From the NCBI GenBank assembly GCA_013285425.1, contig CP053447.1, positions 2,548,001 through 2,612,000 on the forward strand: a stretch of DNA of 64,000 nucleotides. The letters run 5' to 3'. Made by a program: the position numbers and the translations under genes. Below, piece after piece: positions 53,157 through 62,112 of the stretch (its first letter is position 1; each line of letters begins with the position of its first letter). The stretch is from Ignavibacteriota bacterium (GTDB lineage: Bacteria > Bacteroidota > Ignavibacteria > Ignavibacteriales > Ignavibacteriaceae). The notes beneath the pieces were generated by a model, which saw only the letters and a list, made by a program, of their open reading frames with translations, had not been told where the DNA came from and ran no database searches.

Positions 53157-54085
53157 TGAAAGCAATTGAAGTAAATAATCTGACTAAAAAATTCGGTGAT
53201 TTTACTGCTGTTAATAATATCAATTTTGATGTTAAACAAGGTGAGATATTTGGTTTCCTTGGTGCTAATGGTGCCGGTAAATCTACAACCATCAGAATGC
53301 TGATCGGTGTTTTAGAGCCAACTTCGGGTGATGCAATGGTTGGAGGCTATAGTATTATGAATGACTCTGAGATGGTAAAAAGGCATATCGGCTATATGTC
53401 GCAAAAATTCTCTCTTTACAATGACCTTACAGTAGCTGAAAACATAAGGTTTTATGCCGGAGTATATGGACTTGATGGAAAAAAATATCAGGAAAGAAAA
53501 CAATGGGTGTTAAAGGTTGCTAATCTGGAAAATATGGAAAACATGCTTACCTCATCTCTGCCTGGAGGAATTAAACAACGTCTCGCACTTGGGACCGCTG
53601 TAATACACGAACCAAAAATAGTATTTCTTGATGAACCTACCAGCGGAGTTGATCCGGTTTCAAGAAGAAATTTCTGGGACTTAATAAATGACCTTTCGGA
53701 TGCCGGTACTACTGTTCTTGTTACTACCCATTACTTAGATGAAGCTGAGTTTTGTAATGATATAATTCTTATTAACGCTGGCAGATTAGTAGCTCAGGGT
53801 AATGCAAAAGCACTAAAAACCAACTATATCAAAAACCCAATTCTTGAAATAGAAAGCGATAGAGTTGTTGATAGTCTGGAAATTCTTGAAAAGGAAAAAT
53901 GGGTTGGTGAAACTTCAATATTTGGAAATTATATACATGTAATCTTAAATGATGATACGATTACCGAAAAGAATATTACCCAATTACTTTATGAACAGAA
54001 TGGAATAAAGATTAAGCGTATTGAAAGAATAATCCCAACTCTTGAAGATGTATTTATTCATTTAATTGAAAAGGATAATAAATAA
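53156..54085 (+). CDS. ABC transporter ATPase 2 (YbhF C-half-like), efflux copy 2
   Basis: Nucleotide-binding subunit of 309 residues. Walker A GANGAGKST, Q-loop IGYMSQKFSLYNDL, Walker B FLDEPTSGVDPVSRRNF and the intact histidine in TTHYLDEAEFC; the signature reads LPGGIKQRLALG, as in copy 1. Together with ATPase 1 it should give a dimer in which one site pairs a normal signature with its partner's motifs and the other does not. It is coupled to the TolC gene and followed by the permease gene one base after its stop. Confidence 0.93.
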   Translation: MKAIEVNNLTKKFGDFTAVNNINFDVKQGEIFGFLGANGAGKSTTIRMLIGVLEPTSGDAMVGGYSIMNDSEMVKRHIGYMSQKFSLYNDLTVAENIRFYAGVYGLDGKKYQERKQWVLKVANLENMENMLTSSLPGGIKQRLALGTAVIHEPKIVFLDEPTSGVDPVSRRNFWDLINDLSDAGTTVLVTTHYLDEAEFCNDIILINAGRLVAQGNAKALKTNYIKNPILEIESDRVVDSLEILEKEKWVGETSIFGNYIHVILNDDTITEKNITQLLYEQNGIKIKRIERIIPTLEDVFIHLIEKDNK

Positions 54086-54086
54086 A

Positions 54087-55220
54087 ATGCTCAGCAGAAT
54101 ATTTGCAATTGCCAAAAAAGAAATAAAACAACTCAGGAGAGATACAAGGATGTTATTCATCATTTTCTTTTTCCCTGTTGTATTGTTAATAATTTTCGGC
54201 TACGCGATAAACTTTGACGTTAAACATATAAAAATTGCAGTCTATGATCAGGATAAATCGGATTATACTAGAAATTATATAAACGGATTAATTAGCTCCG
54301 ATTATTTTGATCTTGTAACCTATGTAGAAGACAGTGATGAAATAAAAGGACTTTTAGACGAAAAAGTCGTTCAGGCAGTAATTGTATTTCCAAACGATCT
54401 TTCAAAAAAATTAATGTCTAAACAAGATGTTAAAGTTCAATATTTAATTGATGGTGTAGATGGAAGCACAGCAAGTGTTATTCAAAATTATGTTAACGCG
54501 GCTACTTATGCTTATTCAATACGATTAACAAAGGAATATCTGGCTGTTCATGGCAAAAATATTTATGTGCCAATAGACTTACAGCCGCGATTCTGGTTTA
54601 ATCCGGAATTACAATCAACTAAGTTTCTTATTCCGGGTTTAATGGGAATGATTTTAATTGTTACCGCGGTAATTTCTATCTCACTTTCGATTGTTAGAGA
54701 AAAAGAAAGAGGCACAATTGAGCAAATTAATGTTTCCCCGCTTTCATCTCTTGAATTCATACTCGGTAAAACAATCCCATACATTTTTATATCTTTAATA
54801 AATGCAACGATAGTGCTTGCTGCCGGTTATGTGCTTTTCGGAATTGTGATCAAGGGAAACATTTTTCTGCTTTTGTTTGCAACTATGGTTTTTCTTTTTG
54901 CTGCATTAGGTTTAGGAATTTTCATTTCAACGGTTGCCGATTCACAGCAGGTAGCATTTCAGGCAGCAAATGTTACATCATTGCTTCCGTCGTTCATTTT
55001 ATCTGGGTTTATTTTTCCGATTGAAACCATGCCCAACATAATTCAGGTGCTCACAAACATTACTCCAGCCAAATTTTATGTGGTAATTCTCAGAGCAATT
55101 CTTTTGAGGGGTGCCGGAGTATCGGCTTTCTGGGAGCAGTTAATTTATCTGGGGATATTCGGAACAATATTTATCACATTAGCAACAATTATTGATAAAA
55201 GATCTAGAGGTAAAAATTAA
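54087..55220 (+). CDS. ABC-2 type permease (YbhS/YbhR-like), efflux copy 2, first
   Basis: Membrane subunit of 377 residues, collinear with the permease at 46155: amphipathic RIFAIAKKEIKQLRRDTRML, TM1 IIFFFPVVLLIIFGYAI, periplasmic part starting FDVKHIKIAVYDQDKSDY, coupling region SLSIVREKERGTIEQINVSP, and SGFIFPIETMPNI near the end. The ATG at 54087 is preferred to a start seven codons earlier, inside the ATPase gene, because homology to copy 1 begins here. Confidence 0.92.
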   Translation: MLSRIFAIAKKEIKQLRRDTRMLFIIFFFPVVLLIIFGYAINFDVKHIKIAVYDQDKSDYTRNYINGLISSDYFDLVTYVEDSDEIKGLLDEKVVQAVIVFPNDLSKKLMSKQDVKVQYLIDGVDGSTASVIQNYVNAATYAYSIRLTKEYLAVHGKNIYVPIDLQPRFWFNPELQSTKFLIPGLMGMILIVTAVISISLSIVREKERGTIEQINVSPLSSLEFILGKTIPYIFISLINATIVLAAGYVLFGIVIKGNIFLLLFATMVFLFAALGLGIFISTVADSQQVAFQAANVTSLLPSFILSGFIFPIETMPNIIQVLTNITPAKFYVVILRAILLRGAGVSAFWEQLIYLGIFGTIFITLATIIDKRSRGKN

Positions 55221-55221
55221 T

Positions 55222-56352
55222 ATGAAAACTATTTATCATTTTATTATTAAAGAATTATTACAGGTAAAGCGCGACAAAAAAATGCTTGTGATAATTTTTA
55301 TGGCTCCGATTTTACAGCTTATATTCCTTGGATATGCTGCAAATATGGATGTTGACATAGTTCATACTACCATTCTTGATCAGGATAAAACAGAATCAAG
55401 CCGAAATTATATTACAAGTCTTTTAGAAACAGGATATTTTCAGATTGATTATTACGCTAAAGATTATAATGAAATAACAGAATTACTAAATGATGGTAAA
55501 ACTCTCGTTTCTATAATAATTCCTAAAGATTTTGAAAAAAGAATCAATAGACATCAACCGGCACCAGTGCAGGCAATATTTGAAGGCTCAGATGCAAGTA
55601 AGGCTTCTATAGCACTAGGATATATTCAAGGTGTAACAACAAAATTTTCACAGAACCTGATCCTGGAGACCAAAGATAATCTGGGAATGAAAAGTCCGAT
55701 AAGTGGATCAATAATTCCTGAACCAAGAGTATGGTACAATCCGGAAATGAAATCAAGAATATTTATGGTACCGGGTATTCTCGGTCTTGTATTGATGATC
55801 TCAACGATTTCACTAATGTCAATGGCAATTGTAAGAGAAAGAGAAATTGGAACCATGGAACAGTTGATTGTTACTCCGGTTAAAACATATCAACTTTTAC
55901 TTGGCAAACTGATTCCCTTTACTCTTATTGGCTTTGTGATATTAGTAATTGTTATGGTCATTATGACACAATGGTTTGGAATAATGGTGCGTGGGAATAA
56001 ACTGTTTTTAGTATTTGCCGCATTTCTTTTTGTTCTGTCAAATTTAGGGATAGGTCTATTTATATCAACAATTTCAAAGACACAACAGCAGGCAATGATG
56101 GCTTCAGTTTTTGCCGTAATGATGCCGATGATTTATTTATCCGGATTTGCATTTCCCATAGAAAACATGCCGCAGTTTTTCCAATACATAACTTACGCAA
56201 TTCCATTGCGGTACTTCATTACAATTTTAAGGGGTGTTGTCTTAAAGGGAATGGGTATTTCATCATTATGGATAGAGGCTTTAATATTATTTGGAATGGG
56301 TGCGTTACTGTTAGTTATTAGTTCAATGAGATTTAGTAAAAAAATTGAATAA
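55222..56352 (+). CDS. ABC-2 type permease (YbhS/YbhR-like), efflux copy 2, second
   Basis: Second membrane subunit, 376 residues, same length as its copy 1 partner at 47334. FIIKELLQVKRDKKMLVIIF, TM1 MAPILQLIFLGYAANMDV, SMAIVREREIGTMEQLIVTP and MPMIYLSGFAFPIENMPQF are seen. ATG 55222 begins one base after the previous stop with an AGAGGTAAA ribosome-binding site inside the preceding gene. It ends efflux copy 2. Confidence 0.92.
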   Translation: MKTIYHFIIKELLQVKRDKKMLVIIFMAPILQLIFLGYAANMDVDIVHTTILDQDKTESSRNYITSLLETGYFQIDYYAKDYNEITELLNDGKTLVSIIIPKDFEKRINRHQPAPVQAIFEGSDASKASIALGYIQGVTTKFSQNLILETKDNLGMKSPISGSIIPEPRVWYNPEMKSRIFMVPGILGLVLMISTISLMSMAIVREREIGTMEQLIVTPVKTYQLLLGKLIPFTLIGFVILVIVMVIMTQWFGIMVRGNKLFLVFAAFLFVLSNLGIGLFISTISKTQQQAMMASVFAVMMPMIYLSGFAFPIENMPQFFQYITYAIPLRYFITILRGVVLKGMGISSLWIEALILFGMGALLLVISSMRFSKKIE

Positions 56353-56477
56353 CAGAATATTAGAATTTTATATGAAGTGTACAATTAACAAATAATCTTT
56401 TTTTCAAACTAAACAAAACACAAACTTTTAATAAAGATTAGGAGTTTGTAACAACAATAAACAAAAGGAGTAATAAA

Positions 56478-57023
56478 ATGAAAACGAAATCAATAATTTT
56501 CGCTGCAATGCTGATATTATTCAGCACAAATATGTTTTCGCAAACAGGCAGAGCAGGTAAATTTGGCGTTGGTATAGATGATATAACTTCATCACCTAAT
56601 TTCCTGTTCAAGTACTACGTTTCTGATCAATTCTCAATGAATTTAATAACCGGAGTAAACCTGGAATTCCTGGGTGAAGACGCACCTGCTGGTTCAACAA
56701 AACTTGATGGTTATAACCTAAGATTCGGATTGGGTGGTATGTATCATTTTAATCTGGACAAACTTTCACCTTATCTTGGACTTGAAGCAATCTATGGTAT
56801 AAAACAGAATGCCGGATATTATACAGTCGAACCAGATCCTAAAAACAGTGTAACCCTCGGTTTAGTACTGGGTGCAGATTATTTTCTTTTCGAAAAATTC
56901 AGTCTTGGAATAAAGCAGAATCTAAACTTTGATTTACAGCTTTCAAGAGATATACCTGTTGAAGAGACTGATATGTTAATAAATACGACAACGCAGTTTA
57001 CAGCAAGATACTATTTTAATTAA
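56478..57023 (+). CDS. Small outer-membrane beta-barrel protein (181 residues)
   Basis: A signal peptide (IIFAAMLILFSTNMFSQ) is followed by alternating beta strands (FGVGIDDITSSPNFLFKYYV, LRFGLGGMYHFNL, VTLGLVLGADYFLF) and a C-terminal FTARYYFN, the pattern of an 8-stranded OMP-like barrel. No specific family beyond outer-membrane beta-barrel was recognised. The ribosome-binding site AAAGGAGTAATAAA is strong. A 7-bp inverted repeat (ACAAACT at 56420, AGTTTGT at 56443) lies in its leader. A terminator follows, so it is probably a single-gene transcript. Confidence 0.8.
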   Translation: MKTKSIIFAAMLILFSTNMFSQTGRAGKFGVGIDDITSSPNFLFKYYVSDQFSMNLITGVNLEFLGEDAPAGSTKLDGYNLRFGLGGMYHFNLDKLSPYLGLEAIYGIKQNAGYYTVEPDPKNSVTLGLVLGADYFLFEKFSLGIKQNLNFDLQLSRDIPVEETDMLINTTTQFTARYYFN

Positions 57024-57046
57024 TGTAAAAATTTCAACGGGTAAGT

Positions 57047-57076
57047 TTTCCGGTTGTTCTTTTGAACAGCCGGAAA
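57047..57076 (+). terminator. Strong stem-loop terminator after the small barrel gene
   Basis: TTTCCGGTTGTTC (57047-57059) and GAACAGCCGGAAA (57064-57076) pair over 13 positions with one G-U and a TTTT loop. What follows (TCATATTTAATC) is only moderately U-rich, so termination may be partial. The structure begins 23 bases after the barrel gene stop. Confidence 0.7.
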
Positions 57077-57121
57077 TCATATTTAATCACATTATTAAAA
57101 GCAATAAAAAGCAGGCTATCA

Positions 57122-58606
57122 ATGAATATAAATTTACAAAGCAATATAAGGTCTTTCGGTTTAAAGATATTAAGCTTAGCACTTCCGGACAAAAAAAGAG
57201 CATTTAGAAGCACAGTAATCTCTCTGTTCATAATTTTGCTTTCTTCAACATCTTTGATTGCACAAATTACTAACAACGAATATCTGCCTTCAGGTATATC
57301 TGATTATTATTCAAATAATTCCGATACATCTAATTCTATTATGCTGAATCAAGTAGAAAAAAATTACTGGCTCCCCGCTGTTGAGATTGTAGGTTTAAAC
57401 TTAGGTGTTTGGGCAACTCATAGATATTTGACCAAAGAAAGCTGGTCTGCAATTAGCTGGAATTCAATAAAAGAAAACTTTAAAAATGGTTTTGATTGGG
57501 ATGCAGACGGATATTTAATCAATCAATTCTGGCATCCTTATCATGGTTCAAACTATTATAATTCAGCACGATCGAACGGATTAAGTTTTTGGGAATCTGC
57601 GCCTTATGCTTTTACCGGAAGCTTAATGTGGGAGTATTTTATGGAAATCGAACCGCCATCTTATAACGATATTGTAAATACACCGGTTACAGGAATAATT
57701 CTTGGTGAAATCTCATTCCGTGTTTCTGATCTTATTATCGACGAAAGTTCAACCGGCTTTGAAAGAGTTTTAAGAGAATTTTCTTCCACACTTGTTGACC
57801 CGATGAAGGGATTTAACCGCCTAATACGAGGTGATATGTGGAAGTCTGGTTTTAAAGAAAAAAATCACGATTTCAATGCTGTTATTTCTTTCGGAGCTCA
57901 CAATGTTTTTTTCAGCAGAAAAATTAACAACAGCAGAACATATGCTTCCCTAAGAACAGATTTAAATTACGGCAATCAATTTGATGTTAAAAATCATAAC
58001 AAACCTTTTGATTATTTCTCTTTGCGGACTGAAATAAACCTAACTGCTGATGATAATATTGTGGGAATATTTGCAAGCGGCGTTATTTGGGATAACAATA
58101 TTAAAATTTTTAATACTTCAAAAAACTTACTTGGCATTTATAAAGAAGTTGATATTCATATTAATACTATTTATAAGCTGTCTGCAACAAGCATATCAAG
58201 TCAAATTGTAAACACAATTGATTTATCATCGAACGTATCAATGCAAAATTATTTGGGGCTGTCTGCTATACTGATGGGCGGAACAAATTCACATTATGCC
58301 ATTGAAGCAGGCAAAGACTATAACATAGGTCCCGGCGCAAGCGGAAAAGCCGGCTTTCAATTTTTTTTTAAAGAGTTTGGAGATTTATATGCTAACTATA
58401 AAAGATACTGGATACATACGCTTAGCGGCGCCGAAAGCGAAGAGTTTGTAGGCTTACTTAATTTGGGCATCAGCTACAACCTGTTTTCAAAGGCATCGCT
58501 TGGTTTGGATTTTCTGCTCTATGAAAGATATGGAGAATATAAATATTACCCCGATACTCAGGATGCAAATTCTGCCGTCAGGTTCTATATAAAACACTCA
58601 ATATAA
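57122..58606 (+). CDS. DUF3943 family protein
   Basis: The protein has 494 residues with the DUF3943 signature region: YWLPAVEIVGLNLGVWATHR, DADGYLINQFWHPYHGSNYY, NSARSNGLSFWESAPYAF, and SLMWEYFMEIEPPSYNDIVN. This family is of unknown function, found in envelopes of Gram-negative bacteria, with a C-terminal barrel-like part. A signal anchor lies at about residues 28-48. The ATG at 57122 is used: codons before it would fall in the terminator hairpin. It starts a five-gene plus-strand run ending at the nucleotidyltransferase. Confidence 0.83.
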   Translation: MNINLQSNIRSFGLKILSLALPDKKRAFRSTVISLFIILLSSTSLIAQITNNEYLPSGISDYYSNNSDTSNSIMLNQVEKNYWLPAVEIVGLNLGVWATHRYLTKESWSAISWNSIKENFKNGFDWDADGYLINQFWHPYHGSNYYNSARSNGLSFWESAPYAFTGSLMWEYFMEIEPPSYNDIVNTPVTGIILGEISFRVSDLIIDESSTGFERVLREFSSTLVDPMKGFNRLIRGDMWKSGFKEKNHDFNAVISFGAHNVFFSRKINNSRTYASLRTDLNYGNQFDVKNHNKPFDYFSLRTEINLTADDNIVGIFASGVIWDNNIKIFNTSKNLLGIYKEVDIHINTIYKLSATSISSQIVNTIDLSSNVSMQNYLGLSAILMGGTNSHYAIEAGKDYNIGPGASGKAGFQFFFKEFGDLYANYKRYWIHTLSGAESEEFVGLLNLGISYNLFSKASLGLDFLLYERYGEYKYYPDTQDANSAVRFYIKHSI

Positions 58607-58634
58607 AATCAGAAGACGATAAAGAGTAAATTAA

Positions 58635-59027
58635 ATGAAAAAAACTGCAAACATAATTACTGCAATAGCTGCAATAATCTTCAGTGCACTTTCTATTGTA
58701 GAAGGATCGCGTGTTCTCTTGGGAATATCAGTTCCTGAATATGTTGTTTTTACCCCCCTTCTGATCTATAATATTATTATGGGAATAACCGGAGTTTATG
58801 CCGGAGTTCAGATATTCAGGCAGCACATAAGCTCGTTAAGAAATTCTGCTGTCATTTCTCTATTTCATATCAGCATATTGATTACAATTAGTTTGCTATA
58901 CTTCTTTGACTCAGTGGTCTCAATACATAGTGTGTATGCAATGATATTCAGAACAGTTCTTTGGCTGATAATTACAATCACGATATGGGCATCTAATAAA
59001 TATTTACAAACAAAAAGGGAAGAATAA
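58635..59027 (+). CDS. Small four-helix membrane protein of unknown function
   Basis: 130 residues with four predicted membrane segments (IITAIAAIIFSALSIV, VVFTPLLIYNIIMGITGVYA, SLFHISILITISLLYFF, and RTVLWLIITITIWASN). No family assigned. Its TAA overlaps the ATG of the next gene (TAATG), so it is translated with it. Context suggests an envelope role with the DUF3943 and Omp85-like genes. Confidence 0.75.
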   Translation: MKKTANIITAIAAIIFSALSIVEGSRVLLGISVPEYVVFTPLLIYNIIMGITGVYAGVQIFRQHISSLRNSAVISLFHISILITISLLYFFDSVVSIHSVYAMIFRTVLWLIITITIWASNKYLQTKREE

Positions 59028-59437
59028 TGAATACCAAAATATTTTTAGTTTCAATTTTATTAACAGTTACCACTCTTTTATCTGCACAAGATAAAATTTC
59101 TTTGACTGAAGTGGAAAAAGTGAGGGAGTATTTATCATTAAATGACTCACAATATAATTCAATTAAAAAATATGTTACAGAAATTGAATCAATTCTTGAT
59201 GAAGATAAACGGATAATTGAAGATTTGAAAAAAAGAGTAATGAATGATGATGAACCAGGTTTCTTTGAAAAGATAAAAGCTAAAAGGGGAAGAGATGACA
59301 GAGTATCTAAAATAAAAGACCTGAAGAAAAAAATTGAAAGACAATTGAACGACGAACAGAAAGAAAAATATAAAAATATAATAAAACCGGATTTACAAGG
59401 ACTTAGTAAAGAAGAAATTTTTGGTCCCGAGAAATAA
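59027..59437 (+). CDS. Small exported coiled-coil protein (136 residues)
   Basis: A signal peptide (IFLVSILLTVTTLLSAQ) is followed by a highly charged helical region (LSLNDSQYNSIKKYVTEIES, then KIKDLKKKIERQLNDEQKEK). The LNDSQ and LNDEQKEKY motifs resemble the LTxxQ repeats of Spy/CpxP-type periplasmic chaperones, but the match is not strong enough to name it. It is coupled to the membrane protein before it and 11 bases from the Omp85-like gene. Confidence 0.7.
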   Translation: MNTKIFLVSILLTVTTLLSAQDKISLTEVEKVREYLSLNDSQYNSIKKYVTEIESILDEDKRIIEDLKKRVMNDDEPGFFEKIKAKRGRDDRVSKIKDLKKKIERQLNDEQKEKYKNIIKPDLQGLSKEEIFGPEK

Positions 59438-59448
59438 ACTATTTTATA

Positions 59449-60549
59449 ATGAAAAAAAGCATAACCATATTTTTTATAATAGTTGCCGGATTACTTATTG
59501 CCGGGAGTAAATCGTTTAGCCAAACAATAGATGAAAGTGTAAAAACGAGTAAAGACGGATTTTATCCTGTTCCAGTATTGTTTTATCTACCTAACACCGG
59601 CTATGCATTCGGTGCTGCTTTTCTATATTATAATAATCCAAACCCGGATAACCCCGAGCGATTTCCGGATATCGTTGGCGGATATGGAACTTATTCTACT
59701 AAAAATCAAATTCAGGCAAGTATAAGGGTAAACCGATTCTTCGGAGATAACGACTACCGCTTTGATCTTGAAGTATCATATTACTATTCACCGGATGAGT
59801 TTTGGGGAATTGGACCTGACCCGGACACAAAAATAAAAGAAGATGTTATTTACAACCAGTATAGAATTAAGATTGATTTTCTTTTCTCGAAGATAAAAAA
59901 TATTTACATCGGTCCTTACTTTTGGTTTGAAAAATTCGGGCTTGCCGATTATGATCCAAATGGTGTTATTGTTAAAGGCGGTCTGCTTGGTTCGTTAGGA
60001 GTAACAACATCAAGCCTGGGTTTGGAAGTGATTTATGATCTGCGTGATAGTTTGTTCTTTCCAACCGAAGGAATCTTTGCTGATATCAAGGGGCTCTATT
60101 TTAATAAGCTGGTTGGCAGTGATGTTAATTTTTTCAGATTTGATCTGGATGTCCGTTACTATATCGGTATTACAAAAGGACAGGTTTTAGCTTTGAATAC
60201 TTTATTTAACAGCACAGCCGGCGATGTTCCGATTCAGATGCTGCCAAAACTTGGCAATCATCAAATGATGCGAGGCTATCCGATGGGAAAATATCTGGAT
60301 AAAAACTTATGGGCAGTTCAGGCGGAATACAGAAGACCACTGTTCTGGAGAATTGGCGCATCTGCATTCGTTGGTGTCGGTCAGGTTTTTCCAATGATTT
60401 CAGAATTTAGTTTAAATGATTTAAAAATTGCAGGCGGAATTGGATTAAGATATCTGCTCGATAGAGAGCAGCATCTTAATGTCAGGCTCGATGTCGCCCA
60501 ATCACGGGAAGGAACGTATGTTTATTTTACTATTCAGGAAGCTTTTTAA
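59449..60549 (+). CDS. Omp85/BamA-like surface-antigen barrel without POTRA domains
   Basis: 366 residues: signal peptide (ITIFFIIVAGLLIAGS), then directly a barrel of the bacterial surface antigen (D15) class, with FYPVPVLFYLPNTGYAFGAA, EVIYDLRDSLFFPTEGIFAD and the RGYPMGKYLDKNLWAVQAEY region of the Omp85 motif (RGYxxG). The last residue is phenylalanine. There is no room for POTRA repeats, so it is a patatin-less/short Omp85 relative, not BamA itself. Role unknown; it is downstream of the DUF3943 gene. Confidence 0.82.
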   Translation: MKKSITIFFIIVAGLLIAGSKSFSQTIDESVKTSKDGFYPVPVLFYLPNTGYAFGAAFLYYNNPNPDNPERFPDIVGGYGTYSTKNQIQASIRVNRFFGDNDYRFDLEVSYYYSPDEFWGIGPDPDTKIKEDVIYNQYRIKIDFLFSKIKNIYIGPYFWFEKFGLADYDPNGVIVKGGLLGSLGVTTSSLGLEVIYDLRDSLFFPTEGIFADIKGLYFNKLVGSDVNFFRFDLDVRYYIGITKGQVLALNTLFNSTAGDVPIQMLPKLGNHQMMRGYPMGKYLDKNLWAVQAEYRRPLFWRIGASAFVGVGQVFPMISEFSLNDLKIAGGIGLRYLLDREQHLNVRLDVAQSREGTYVYFTIQEAF

Positions 60550-60593
60550 GATAATGAAGAAGAAATATTCAGAAAAAAGAAATAATAATAATC

Positions 60594-61328
60594 ATGATGA
60601 AAAGAGTTAAAAATTTAACCGCAAAACTTGATTTGGGAATTATTGCTGCCGGCGAAGGCTCAAGATTAAAAGCTGAAGGAATTCAGCTATCTAAACCCAT
60701 GATTCCAATTTACGGTAAACCATTAATTCAATGGATTATTGAATCAGCATTTAACAGTGGAATTGATAAAATAAACTGTATCATCAACGAACATTCTAAT
60801 GACCTTAAATTATATCTTAATGAATATAATAGTACTCATAAAATTAATTTATTAGTCAAGAACACAGTAAGTTCTTTCCACAGTTTAAAAGAAATATCAC
60901 AATATCTTACTCCGCCTTTTTTGATTGCAACAGCAGACTCCATTTTCAGAGAAAATGAATTTAAAACCTTCATAGAATTCGGGATGAATGCTTCCAACGC
61001 GGATGTGATAGTAGCTTCAACTGATTTTATTGATGATGAAAAGCCACTTTATATAAAACTTGATGAGGATGGCGGTGTGGTTGATTTTTACGACACTGCA
61101 GACAACTTTGAATTCGTTACCGGCGGATTATATCTCTTCAAAAAAGAAATCAGAGATGAGATTAGCGATGCAATTGTAGCTGATACGAATCAGCTTCGGA
61201 ATTTTTTACGATTTCTAATTAAAAAGGAATTCCGGATTCAGACTTTCCGTTTCTCAAAAATTATTGATGTTGATCATATTTCAGATATTAAAGCAGCCGA
61301 ATCATATTTAAGTGAGATTGCAGGATGA
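60594..61328 (+). CDS. Sugar-phosphate nucleotidyltransferase-like protein
   Basis: A 244-residue Rossmann-like nucleotidyltransferase. The N-terminal LGIIAAGEGSRLKAEGIQLS region is the nucleotide loop (GxGxRL), then KPMIPIYGKPLIQWIIE, FLIATADSIFRENEF with the metal-binding TADS, and late EFVTGGLYLFKKEI. Which sugar phosphate or alcohol is activated is unknown. The stop overlaps the mlaE ATG (ATGA), so it is translated with the lipid-transport set, an unusual pairing. Confidence 0.83.
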   Translation: MMKRVKNLTAKLDLGIIAAGEGSRLKAEGIQLSKPMIPIYGKPLIQWIIESAFNSGIDKINCIINEHSNDLKLYLNEYNSTHKINLLVKNTVSSFHSLKEISQYLTPPFLIATADSIFRENEFKTFIEFGMNASNADVIVASTDFIDDEKPLYIKLDEDGGVVDFYDTADNFEFVTGGLYLFKKEIRDEISDAIVADTNQLRNFLRFLIKKEFRIQTFRFSKIIDVDHISDIKAAESYLSEIAG

Positions 61329-62110
61329 ATTTTGTTGATTCAATAACAGGTTTTCAAAAATCATTCTTAGATAAAATTAAGAAGTTACAGGATTATACCC
61401 TGTTAGTTATTGACATATTTAAATTGATGCCAACTGTAAGAAAAAACCTTGATGTAGTTTTAAGTGAAATGTATCTGATAGGAACAAAAGCACTCGTTCT
61501 TGTTTCACTCGGCGGTGTTTTCTCCGGTGTAATTTTAGCAATTGAAACCGGTCATAATCTTGAAAAGTTCGGTGCAGCTATGCTTATCAGCCGTACGATT
61601 TCATTAGGAATGATCAGAGAGCTTGGACCAGTTATAACCGGTCTTTTACTTGCTGCACGTACGAGTGCAAAAAATGCATCTGAAATCGGCGCTATGCAAT
61701 TAAGCGAACAAATTGATGCATTAAGCGCGTTTGGTTTAAATCCAGTCGAAAAACTTATTGTACCTCGGGTGATTGCCGCACTAATAATGTTTCTTCCATT
61801 AACAATGATTGCAGATATGTCAGGAATTATCGGCGGAATGTTGGTTACAAATTCTACTTTTCATATAGACCTTGCCTACTTCTGGAATACTGCTATAAAC
61901 GTGCTTCAGTTTAAAGATATTTTTGTCGGTGTAATAAAACCGGTATTCTTTTCCTTTTTCATAGCCAGTATAGGGTGTTATTACGGACTAATAACAAAAG
62001 GCGGAACAACTAATCTTGGTAAAAATTCAATTAACGCAGTGGTTACTTCATCAATAGTTGTGTTGTTTCTGGATTTCATCTTTACAAAAGTTGTCTGGGA
62101 GATTATGTAA
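61325..62110 (+). CDS. mlaE: MlaE-family ABC permease of phospholipid transport
   Basis: Inner-membrane permease of the MCE transport system, 261 residues. The MlaE signature region is present: SRTISLGMIRELGPVITGLL, LAARTSAKNASEIGAMQLSE and QIDALSAFGLNPVEKLIVPR. A helix in ALVLVSLGGVFSGVILAIE and further membrane segments follow. It starts inside the end of the nucleotidyltransferase gene and is 2 bases from mlaF. Confidence 0.93.
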   Translation: MNFVDSITGFQKSFLDKIKKLQDYTLLVIDIFKLMPTVRKNLDVVLSEMYLIGTKALVLVSLGGVFSGVILAIETGHNLEKFGAAMLISRTISLGMIRELGPVITGLLLAARTSAKNASEIGAMQLSEQIDALSAFGLNPVEKLIVPRVIAALIMFLPLTMIADMSGIIGGMLVTNSTFHIDLAYFWNTAINVLQFKDIFVGVIKPVFFSFFIASIGCYYGLITKGGTTNLGKNSINAVVTSSIVVLFLDFIFTKVVWEIM

Positions 62111-62112
62111 AA

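Noticed and set aside
40403..56352. Idea that the operon duplication is a recent transposition or an assembly artefact
   Set aside because: The two copies differ throughout in protein sequence, gene spacing and operators, and no insertion sequence or long exact repeat borders them.
57062..57121. Upstream TTG start for the DUF3943 gene
   Set aside because: It lies in the loop of a strong terminator hairpin; the ATG at 57122 avoids this and keeps the signal anchor.
59449..60549. Assigning the barrel protein as BamA
   Set aside because: It lacks POTRA domains and is less than half the length of BamA; only the surface-antigen barrel is shared.
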